Source: Desulfuromusa sp. (GTDB lineage: Bacteria; Desulfobacterota; Desulfuromonadia; Desulfuromonadales; Geopsychrobacteraceae). From it: DNA of 13,723 nucleotides. The notes beneath the pieces are model-generated. The model was not told the DNA's origin and made no database searches. It saw nothing but the letters and a program-made list of their open reading frames with translations. Both the position numbers and the translations under genes were made by a program. This document shows, piece after piece, positions 7,038 through 13,723 of the stretch (position 1 is its first letter; every line of letters starts with the position of its first letter). Location of the stretch: assembly GCA_021157505.1 (NCBI GenBank), contig JAGGWI010000166.1, positions 1-13,723 of the forward strand, written 5' to 3'.

Positions 7038-8842
7038 TTTCCCTCTGAGCTTCTATCGCAGCGAGCAGCAGCAGTGGTAAATACTGCTGCTGCTCGCGGA
7101 ACCTGCGAGTCTTCTAATAAACTGAGAAACTGAGCATTGGGAACTGCTGGACTGTAATAAAACCCCTGAAAAAGTTTACAGCCATGCTTACGCATAAAGG
7201 TTAACTCTTCGAGTTGTTCAATCCCCTCGGCAACCGTCAACAGGTTCAAGTTCCTGGCCAGATAAACGATGGTTGAAACGATCGCACGGCTCGCAGAATG
7301 AGTAGTGATCTCCTTGACAAATGAGCGATCAATCTTCAATTCATCAATGGGCAGCTTGCGCAGGTAGCTGAATGAAGAATAGCCGGTGCCAAAGTCATCA
7401 ATCGATAATTTAATTCCTAACTCTTTCAGCTGGGCTAATAGTTCTATTTTTTCTTCAACATCCTCAATCAACACACTTTCTGTCAGTTCCAGAGTTAGAA
7501 ACTGTGGATCAATACCACTTGCGACAATAATATTTTTCACCTTATGGATAAATTGATCATCAGAGAGATGCTTAACGAAAATATTGCAAGACAATTGAAG
7601 AGGCCCCTTTTCAAGCTGTTGCCATTCCTTCAATTGACGACAGGCCTCGGTTAAAGCCCACTCCCCGATCGGGAGAATCAACCCGGTTTTTTCGGCCAGA
7701 GGGATAAAATCGTTTGGTGGAATGAAACCTTCCGGGCTATCCCAGCGCAGCAAAGCTTCAGCACCAGTAACGACACCACTGATCAGATCGAGCTGAGGTT
7801 GATAATAAAGTAAAAATTCCTGATTTTTCAGCGCCCGACGCAAATCTGTTTCCAGTTTTATGTGTTTTTCATACATGCTGCTGATCGCACTGGAAGAGAA
7901 CTGCAACTGGTTACCACCGCGTTGTTTTACATAGTCCATAGCTCTGGATGCCAGGCGCATTAAATCTGTCGCTTCATGACTATCATTCGGGTAGGACGCT
8001 ATTCCAATACTTGCGGTAAATCCCAATTCCCTGATACCAATTTTGATGGGTAACTTAATCTCTTCCAGAATCCGGTCAGCAACAGGAGCTACAGATTCGG
8101 CATCAGCAATGCGGCTTAACAATACCGCAAAGACATAGCTGCCAAAGTGGAAAACCCGCGATTTGACATTTCCATCTATCCTTACAACCCCGGCAATATC
8201 GCTATTACGCACAACTTTCTCAATCCTCTGCGCAATCACTTGCAGTGCCTGATCCCCCGCATCAACCCCCACAGTATCTTTAACACTGGCAAAGGAATCA
8301 ATCTCAATGTTCAGCAGAGCCACCTGATCATGATCACGTCTATTGTTTTCCAGTGCCCAGGACAATTCTTCCTGAAAAAGCTGTCGATTGGGTAATCGAG
8401 TAATCGGATCATAGTAGGCCAATTGATCCTGGTAGGCTTTTGCAGCCAGGGTATTGCGAACCCGTAAACTCAATTCACTCTGATCAAGGGGTTTGGCAAG
8501 AAAATCAGTTGCTCCAAGTTCAAGTGCTCGTAATTTATTGGCCGTGTCAGTTGCTGCAGTCAGGATAATCACTGGTAAAAATTTAAACTTGTTCTGGCTG
8601 CGAATCAGCTGCAGAATTTCGAACCCGGAAATATGTGGCATCATCAGATCAAGCAACAACAGGTCGGGAGCCTTTTTTTCGAGGGCTTCCAGAACCTCTC
8701 TTGAATCCTCGACCGTCACAAATTCAGTATAACCGTCCTCTTCGAGAAAAGCCTGGACAACATCAACATTGATTGGCTCATCATCAACGATCATAATTGA
8801 GGAGTGTTTCAATTTTTCTAAATCGCCCGTCTGTAACATCAT
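7010..8842 (-). CDS. Response regulator: REC, degenerate GGDEF, EAL phosphodiesterase
   Basis: This encodes 610 residues. REC (about 14-130) has the acidic pair Asp20/Asp21, phospho-acceptor Asp65 (LLLLDLMMP), Thr95 and Lys117. The GGDEF domain (about 140-320) is degenerate: the signature reads GSYVF (234-238), so the metal-binding Asp and Glu are gone and cyclase activity is not expected. The EAL domain (about 328-577) keeps Glu362 (EALLRW), Asn420, Glu452 (LELTES), Asp482/Asp483 (DDFGTGYSS), Lys503, Glu539 and Gln559, so it should hydrolyse c-di-GMP in the cytoplasm. Two ATG codons stand at the start; a weak AAGG precedes the first. The gene lies 47 bp downstream of the hybrid kinase, its probable phosphodonor. 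About 30 residues beyond the normal EAL end form an unusual tail, part of which comes from the inverted repeat. The last 28 bp overlap the convergent FadH-like gene. Confidence 0.9.
   Translation of the reverse strand: MMLQTGDLEKLKHSSIMIVDDEPINVDVVQAFLEEDGYTEFVTVEDSREVLEALEKKAPDLLLLDLMMPHISGFEILQLIRSQNKFKFLPVIILTAATDTANKLRALELGATDFLAKPLDQSELSLRVRNTLAAKAYQDQLAYYDPITRLPNRQLFQEELSWALENNRRDHDQVALLNIEIDSFASVKDTVGVDAGDQALQVIAQRIEKVVRNSDIAGVVRIDGNVKSRVFHFGSYVFAVLLSRIADAESVAPVADRILEEIKLPIKIGIRELGFTASIGIASYPNDSHEATDLMRLASRAMDYVKQRGGNQLQFSSSAISSMYEKHIKLETDLRRALKNQEFLLYYQPQLDLISGVVTGAEALLRWDSPEGFIPPNDFIPLAEKTGLILPIGEWALTEACRQLKEWQQLEKGPLQLSCNIFVKHLSDDQFIHKVKNIIVASGIDPQFLTLELTESVLIEDVEEKIELLAQLKELGIKLSIDDFGTGYSSFSYLRKLPIDELKIDRSFVKEITTHSASRAIVSTIVYLARNLNLLTVAEGIEQLEELTFMRKHGCKLFQGFYYSPAVPNAQFLSLLEDSQVPRAAAVFTTAAARCDRSSEGNYPRSVAAR
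7061..7097. repeat. Perfect 15-bp inverted repeat in the convergent gene junction
   Basis: GCGAGCAGCAGCAGT (7061-7075) and its exact complement (7083-7097) flank a 7-base loop. It begins 24 bases after the flavoenzyme stop and lies inside the 3' coding part of the EAL gene, where it encodes most of an Ala/Thr-rich stretch (AAAVFTTAAARC). There is no T-run on either side, so it is not a classic intrinsic terminator, although it could stop or stabilise transcripts from either direction. Confidence 0.75.
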
Positions 8843-8889
8843 ACCAACCTTATTTCCCCTTCAATAGCCATCGGAATACATCCATGTCG

Positions 8890-11796
8890 TTATTTTCGCA
8901 CCGCCTGCTGCTCTTCTGCCGGTTCTTCGGGAGGAACAATATTCTGTATCAGTGCCGTCAAGCGGACAACCATCTCCTTTGCATTGTCAAGTTGCCCGGT
9001 TTTGGCATAATTTTCCAATTCACCTGCCGGCTCGGTAAAATCATCATAGCCAACTGTACCGCCGGCACCCTTTAACCAGTGAGCAAGGCTGGCCAGTTCA
9101 TCCAGATCACCCGTCACAATCGCGTTCTGCATCATCTGGTTTTTCTCTTCAAGACTGTCGATAAACCTGAGAATTATTCTGTGCAGTCGGGCGTTTCCAG
9201 CCAGACGCGAAACCAGTGGCTGCGAGGTAACCAGATTCACCCTATCAGGAGGGGGAACAACAGACAGTGGTGGTGAGGGTGGTGGCTGAGCAGCAGTAGG
9301 CCCAGTGGCTATTCGCGCTGCTAAACTGCGGAGTTTTGCAACTGAAATTTCTGCAGCCACCTGATCTTGCTCTTTGGCATGGCCTTCCAATTGCGCAGCA
9401 GGCTCGGTAAACGGATCAAAACCGACAGTTCCAGCCGCCCCCTTAAGCCAGTGTGCCAGGCTGAAAACTTCGGCATAATCCTGTCTCGATAGTGCCGCAT
9501 CAAGAACATCAAGCTGCTCACCAAGTCGGGAAACAAAGCGCTGGACAATTTTCTGAAACTTTTCATTATCAGCTGGCAGCTTGGAAATGATAGGGCTGGT
9601 ATCAAGGCTTGCCGGTTCTACTTGAAGCTGCTTTGGCCCTGACGATACTGGGGTATTGGAGGTTTCTCCAACTATTTTTTCACCCTGTAACAATTGTGCC
9701 ATTAAGGCCATAAATTCATCAATATCGATCGGCTTACTCAGATAACCGGAGTAGCCCACGGCCAGACATTCATCTTCATACCCCTTCATTGCATTCGCAG
9801 TCAGTGCAATAATCGGCATGGTGAATCCCTGTTTGCGCAGCAATCCCGTTGCGGTAAAACCATCCATGACCGGCATATTCACATCCATGAGAACGGCTGC
9901 ATAAGTGACTTTTTGCACCTTCTCAACTCCCTGCTGGCCATTTTCAGCTTCGTCCACATCCAGCCCGGCATCTTCCAGAAGCAGTCTGACCAGCTCCCGG
10001 TTTTCCGTCCCATCATCCACCACCAGAACTCGCGCAGCAGGAAATTTCCAGCTGAAATTCTGTGTCGTTTCCAGCGGCTCCCGGTGAATTTCCAATTCTT
10101 CCGGCTGCAGAAATTTGACCCCACTGAGATCACCTGTCGGCAGAACAACAGTAAAGAGGCTCCCCTCGCCTGGGCGACTTTTAACCTTGATATTTCCACC
10201 CATGGCCTCGACAAACTTGAGACTGATGGCCAGCCCCAGCCCGGTCCCACCAAAGCGGCGACTGACGGTGTTGTCGGCCTGAACAAAGGGGTCAAAAATA
10301 GCTATCAGCGCGGTTTCACTCATGCCAATCCCGGTATCTTTGACATTGATAAGCAGTTGCGGAGCACCATTATTTTCTTCAAATTGGCAACTGACAACAA
10401 CCTCCCCGGATTCGGTGAACTTGATCGAGTTACCAACCAGATTGAGAATAATTTGCCGCAAACGTACCGGGTCAACCTCGATAGTTTCAGGCATTGCCCC
10501 GTTGATCTCAAATTCCAGTCGAAGATCCTTTTCATTGGCCTTCGCCTGGAGAACCTGGATCACCTCGGCAATGATCGGGTAAGGCTCAACCTGCAGTTTT
10601 TCAATCTCCAGGTGCCCCGACTCAACCTTCGAGAGGTCAAGAATATCGTTGATCAGTTCCAGCAGGTTCTTGCCACTGGAATGAATTGTGTTCAAATACT
10701 TGAGACTTTCCTGTTCATTTTTGATATAGCCCCGCTTGAGAATATCGGTAAAGCCCAGGATAGCGTTCATCGGGGTACGAATTTCGTGGCTCATGTTAGC
10801 AAGGAAGGAACTTTTTGCCCGGTTTGCCTCCTCCGCTTCCAACTTGGAACTGATCAATTCTGCTTCTTTCTCTTCCAGTTCGGTCACATCATCAAAACTG
10901 ACCAGCACCCCGGCAGGTTTTCCCCCTTCGCCAAGAACCGGCGAACAGTTCAGTTTAAAGGTACGATATTCACCCTTGGAGAGTTGCAGGCGGATCATGT
11001 AATCCCTCTGGGTTTCACCGCTACTCAGCGCTATTACCCAGGGACGGGCAGACTTGATAATTTTTTTACCAGTCTTATCCAGCCAGGGAAGTTCCCCGGC
11101 ACGAACCCCCATTAAACTGGTTGGAGTTCGCTCAACCATACTGGAAAACGCCTGATTAGCCAGGACGATCTGCTCCTTGCGATCGAGAATCAGTAATCCT
11201 TCCGCCATGGTATCAAGAGCGGTACGAACCCGCCCGGGAATCGCCTGAGATGGATCAAGCTGCCGCAATACCTTGCCCAGATAAAAATAGTAGATCAAAA
11301 ACCCGATCAGTCCGAGAAACAACACTGTCAAAACCATTGGACTTTTTAACCAGCCGATGATTCCTGGAGCTGTAAGGGATTGGAAATGCATCTCCAGTTG
11401 TCCCCATTTTTGTTTGCCTGACCAGATCGGTACCCGGACTTGGGAAGCGTGTGAGTATTCACCCGTCATCGTCTGCCATAAACCTGAATGTTCTGCCGTT
11501 GCAACCAGCACCCGACCATTTTCGCGACGCAGGGCCAGTGACAGCAGGTCATCATTGCGCTCCACCAGCAGTTTAAAATCATTGCTCAAACGCTGGATGT
11601 TCGCCCCCTGATAGTTGACCGTTTTCACCAGAGCCGTGCTGTAAATAGCAATCGATTCTGCCAGTGCAGCCCGGCCATCCCGCACAGCAGCACTACGATC
11701 GGGAATAATATTAAAGGAGAAACACAACATGACCAGACTCGACATAATACCGACCAGACCAAGTGCAATGCGTGCTTTTGGATTCAGAAAATGCAT
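8890..11796 (-). CDS. Hybrid sensor histidine kinase with PAS, REC and two tandem Hpt domains
   Basis: This encodes 968 residues, with GAAGG seven bases before the ATG. Helices at about 9-31 and 150-174 enclose a periplasmic sensor region of about 120 residues that I do not recognise. A PAS domain follows (about 190-305). The kinase core has phospho-accepting His337 (SHEIRTPMNAILGF), N-box Asn456 (NLVGNSIKFTE), G1 DTGIGM (487-492) and G2 GGTGLGL (516-522). The receiver has Asp594/Asp595, phospho-acceptor Asp638 (VLMDVNMP) and Lys688. Two Hpt domains follow, with His782 (AHWLKGAAGTVGF) and His906 (AHWLKGAGGTVGY), joined by a Pro-rich linker (833-850). All catalytic motifs look intact, so a His-Asp-His phosphorelay is expected. 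The receiving protein is probably the response regulator encoded 47 bp downstream. Upstream, 27 bp away on the same strand, is the cadherin-like protein, which suggests one operon. Confidence 0.93.
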   Translation of the reverse strand: MHFLNPKARIALGLVGIMSSLVMLCFSFNIIPDRSAAVRDGRAALAESIAIYSTALVKTVNYQGANIQRLSNDFKLLVERNDDLLSLALRRENGRVLVATAEHSGLWQTMTGEYSHASQVRVPIWSGKQKWGQLEMHFQSLTAPGIIGWLKSPMVLTVLFLGLIGFLIYYFYLGKVLRQLDPSQAIPGRVRTALDTMAEGLLILDRKEQIVLANQAFSSMVERTPTSLMGVRAGELPWLDKTGKKIIKSARPWVIALSSGETQRDYMIRLQLSKGEYRTFKLNCSPVLGEGGKPAGVLVSFDDVTELEEKEAELISSKLEAEEANRAKSSFLANMSHEIRTPMNAILGFTDILKRGYIKNEQESLKYLNTIHSSGKNLLELINDILDLSKVESGHLEIEKLQVEPYPIIAEVIQVLQAKANEKDLRLEFEINGAMPETIEVDPVRLRQIILNLVGNSIKFTESGEVVVSCQFEENNGAPQLLINVKDTGIGMSETALIAIFDPFVQADNTVSRRFGGTGLGLAISLKFVEAMGGNIKVKSRPGEGSLFTVVLPTGDLSGVKFLQPEELEIHREPLETTQNFSWKFPAARVLVVDDGTENRELVRLLLEDAGLDVDEAENGQQGVEKVQKVTYAAVLMDVNMPVMDGFTATGLLRKQGFTMPIIALTANAMKGYEDECLAVGYSGYLSKPIDIDEFMALMAQLLQGEKIVGETSNTPVSSGPKQLQVEPASLDTSPIISKLPADNEKFQKIVQRFVSRLGEQLDVLDAALSRQDYAEVFSLAHWLKGAAGTVGFDPFTEPAAQLEGHAKEQDQVAAEISVAKLRSLAARIATGPTAAQPPPSPPLSVVPPPDRVNLVTSQPLVSRLAGNARLHRIILRFIDSLEEKNQMMQNAIVTGDLDELASLAHWLKGAGGTVGYDDFTEPAGELENYAKTGQLDNAKEMVVRLTALIQNIVPPEEPAEEQQAVRK
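8938..9594 (-). repeat. Tandem duplication of the Hpt domain
   Basis: Kinase residues about 735-829 and 859-953 align along their length. Each starts PIISKL or PLVSRL, has a RF[VI] segment, then LAHWLKGA[AG]GTVG, [FT]TEPA, and a basic C-terminal helix ending A[RL]I or IQNI. The two copies have diverged at the DNA level, so the duplication is not recent. Confidence 0.8.
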
Positions 11797-11823
11797 TTAT
11801 TTACCTTCTCGTAGCTGCGGCTA

Positions 11824-13723
11824 TCAACGTGGATCGCCCTGCTCATCATCTTCCTCTTCGGTGGCCGGTTCGGCTCCCTGATCAATAATATTCTCCAGGG
11901 ACTCATCATCTTCATCATCCTGTTTCATCCCGGAAAGGATCGACAAGGGGTCAGCAAGATACCAGGCTGGCATGGAAGAAAGCACCGATGCCAGCAGTGA
12001 ACCCCCTTTAAGCATCCAAAAAACATACCCGGCAGAGAGTCCCATTGAGGTGATAATGGCACTACTGACCACCGCATTCTCAAATTTCCCGTCGGCGTTC
12101 ATTTCATCCCGAATGGCATCAAAGGATCTTCGCACCAGATCATAATCTTCCATCGTAAGAGGTTTGACATACAGGGCATCCCAAGCATTTTTTAAGGTTT
12201 CCAGCGTGGTTGTTTCCAGCTGGAGCAGTAGAGATTGAACTGAAGACAAGTCGTTTGCTATCAAACCGTCTTTATTATTTTCGAGGGGACCCCACCGCCG
12301 ACTAAAAGTATTAAACGAATTCCCAACTCCAGCAGAAGTCTGATTCTCAACTATATCAGCCGCCACGCCTGCATTAATCAAATTGTTGGTTTCAACCGCT
12401 TGTTCAGAATCCTGTTCCAGACTATCGGTTATTTCTTCTACTATTTCTTCCGCCACCTCGACAACTTCTTCCACCGTTTCTACTGGCGTGGGAAGTTCAT
12501 CCGGCTCCAATGTTGGAATTTCCGGAACCGTGATTGGTGATGACGCAACAACCGTGATTGTTGCTGTCACCTGGCCACTCTGTGACGCAACCGTGATGCC
12601 ATCTTCAGATGACTCAATTTGGAAATGTCCCTCCGTCGCTCCCGCCGCCGGGGTAAATCTTAAGCCGGCCTGCCCCTGAGCAACGCTGATAAAATCGCCA
12701 TTATTCAGTTCTGTAGTACCATCTGCCAGAAACAGGGTGCCGTCACTGATACCGGAGATACGGAAATGGGTCACTTCAGCACCATCTGCAACATGGCGAC
12801 GAATTGTGATCAATCCTGACTGGGTATCATCAAGTGTAGAGACATCTGTCACCCGCGGGGTATCGCCAACCGGAGCAACAACAATGAAAGCAGTTCCACT
12901 CGCGGTTCCACCCTGCCCATCGCTGAGCGTATAGTTAATACTGTCAGTCCCCATGAAATTATGCTCCGGGGTATAGGTGAAGGTGCCGTCGCCATTGTCC
13001 ACCAAAACCCCGTGCAGCGGCTGGGTAAAAGTGGAGAGGGTTAAGCTGTCACCATTGGGATCTGAATCATTGGCTAAAAGGTCGGTCATCGTAGTGATGG
13101 TCAGCGTGGTGTCTTCAATAGTTGACAAGTTATCATCAACCGCTGTTGGTGGCAGGTTGAGTTCAGTGACGGTAATAGTAAACATCTGGCTGGCGCTCAA
13201 ACCTCCAGCATCGGTACTGATAACAGTAACATTGACAGTTAGTTCGATGGCACGATCAAGACTCTGTCCGGATTGCAATTTTAACTCACCAGCAACGACC
13301 TCAAAACGGGCATCATCAACCGTGTAAGTGTGGGTATCTCCACTATCATCATCAACGCTATCCAGATTGCCAACAATCGCCCCAACACTGAGTTCGACAA
13401 CACTGTGATTATCAAGAGTGATCGACGTCGGCGCATCGTTGACATTGGTCACGGTAATGGTAAAGCTCTGGTCGACATCTACAGTGCCGTCGTTGACCCG
13501 CAGGACGACGGAATGATCCCCAACTTCAGCATTGGTCGGGGTGCCGGAGAGAACTCCGCTGCCGGGATCAAAGCTCAGCCAGCTGGGGAGTGTGACAGCG
13601 CTTAAGATCAGGGTGTCACCGGCATCAACATCGCTGGCGGTGAAGGTATAGGTGTAGGGACTATCTTCCGTGGCAACGATATTTGCGGTGCTGGTAACGG
13701 TCGGCGCATCGTTGACATTGGTC
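11824..13723 (-). CDS. Large cadherin-like repeat surface protein, C-terminal 632 residues (5' end outside window)
   Basis: The frame is open from the right edge to the stop at 11824. An internal ATG at 13450-13452 is not the start, because repeat sequence continues in frame past it. The visible part begins with a 91-residue repeat (TNVNDAPTV..., EDSPYTYTF, LPSWLSFD, GVLSGTPTNAEVG, FTITV) of the dystroglycan-type cadherin-like kind. A cadherin-like domain and a VCBS/Ig-like domain follow (AVDDNLSTIEDTTLTI, NDGDGTFTYTPEHNF, LSDGQGGTA), then a further beta-rich domain. After it come a Pro/Glu-rich linker, a helical region, one or two hydrophobic segments (AIITSMGLSAGYVFWMLKGG, then LLASVLSSMPAWYLADPL) and a very acidic tail. 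Such proteins are usually secreted adhesins or biofilm proteins, often calcium-binding. Here the C-terminus suggests membrane anchoring. It is the first visible gene of a probable operon with the kinase and EAL regulator. Confidence 0.8.
   Translation of the reverse strand, partial: TNVNDAPTVTSTANIVATEDSPYTYTFTASDVDAGDTLILSAVTLPSWLSFDPGSGVLSGTPTNAEVGDHSVVLRVNDGTVDVDQSFTITVTNVNDAPTSITLDNHSVVELSVGAIVGNLDSVDDDSGDTHTYTVDDARFEVVAGELKLQSGQSLDRAIELTVNVTVISTDAGGLSASQMFTITVTELNLPPTAVDDNLSTIEDTTLTITTMTDLLANDSDPNGDSLTLSTFTQPLHGVLVDNGDGTFTYTPEHNFMGTDSINYTLSDGQGGTASGTAFIVVAPVGDTPRVTDVSTLDDTQSGLITIRRHVADGAEVTHFRISGISDGTLFLADGTTELNNGDFISVAQGQAGLRFTPAAGATEGHFQIESSEDGITVASQSGQVTATITVVASSPITVPEIPTLEPDELPTPVETVEEVVEVAEEIVEEITDSLEQDSEQAVETNNLINAGVAADIVENQTSAGVGNSFNTFSRRWGPLENNKDGLIANDLSSVQSLLLQLETTTLETLKNAWDALYVKPLTMEDYDLVRRSFDAIRDEMNADGKFENAVVSSAIITSMGLSAGYVFWMLKGGSLLASVLSSMPAWYLADPLSILSGMKQDDEDDESLENIIDQGAEPATEEEDDEQGDPR
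13427..13450 (-). repeat. 24-bp direct repeat, copy 1 (cadherin-like unit boundary)
   Basis: This is identical to the 24 bases at 13700-13723, 273 bp away, which equals 91 codons. It encodes the boundary motif TNVNDAPT between repeat units. Perfect identity at the DNA level points to recent unit duplication or gene conversion. Confidence 0.85.
13700..13723 (-). repeat. 24-bp direct repeat, copy 2 at the right edge
   Basis: This is identical to 13427-13450 and in the same frame (TNVNDAPT). The repeat array probably continues beyond the window. Confidence 0.85.

Noticed and set aside
7061..7097. Inverted repeat as a classic intrinsic terminator
   Set aside because: Neither strand has a T-run after the stem. 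It is kept only as an inverted repeat.
9913..11115. 400-codon open frame on the plus strand inside the kinase gene
   Set aside because: It lies wholly antisense to well-supported kinase domains (kinase core and receiver), has no recognisable domain and no clear ribosome binding site. It is a composition effect.

Overview
The window looks like part of the chromosome of an anaerobic, cytochrome-rich bacterium of the former Deltaproteobacteria, most like Desulfuromonadales/Geobacter relatives. This is an inference from gene content: an eight-haem c-type cytochrome fused to a bd-oxidase-like membrane domain, a BMP-type uptake protein, a FadH-like flavoenzyme, and a large signalling operon with a c-di-GMP phosphodiesterase. 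No rRNA, tRNA, transposase or CRISPR was seen.

Left part (1-1241): two minus-strand genes, a small cupin followed by a BMP-family substrate-binding protein that runs off the left edge. A 214-bp divergent intergenic region separates them from the next genes.

Central respiratory module (1242-5015): two plus-strand genes overlap by 4 bp. The first encodes a 357-residue, nine-helix protein. The second encodes an 880-residue protein with an eight-helix domain, a mono-haem cytochrome c domain, a linker domain and seven more CXXCH sites. Both membrane domains resemble the cytochrome bd subunit CydA and resemble each other, and their key residues are divided between them. No cydB-like gene is present. 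A strong intrinsic terminator closes this unit. It is the most interesting part of the window.

Middle (5016-7037): a single-gene unit with its own sigma70-like promoter, encoding a 632-residue OYE/4Fe-4S/FAD oxidoreductase of the 2,4-dienoyl-CoA reductase/NADH oxidase type.

Right part (7010-13723, minus strand): three tightly spaced genes, read from right to left. They are the C-terminal 632 residues of a large cadherin-like repeat protein with a hydrophobic anchor and acidic tail, a hybrid histidine kinase with two tandem Hpt domains, and a response regulator with a degenerate GGDEF domain and an apparently intact EAL domain. The arrangement suggests phosphorelay control of c-di-GMP breakdown linked to a surface adhesin or biofilm protein. 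The last gene converges on the flavoenzyme gene and overlaps its 3' end by 28 bp.
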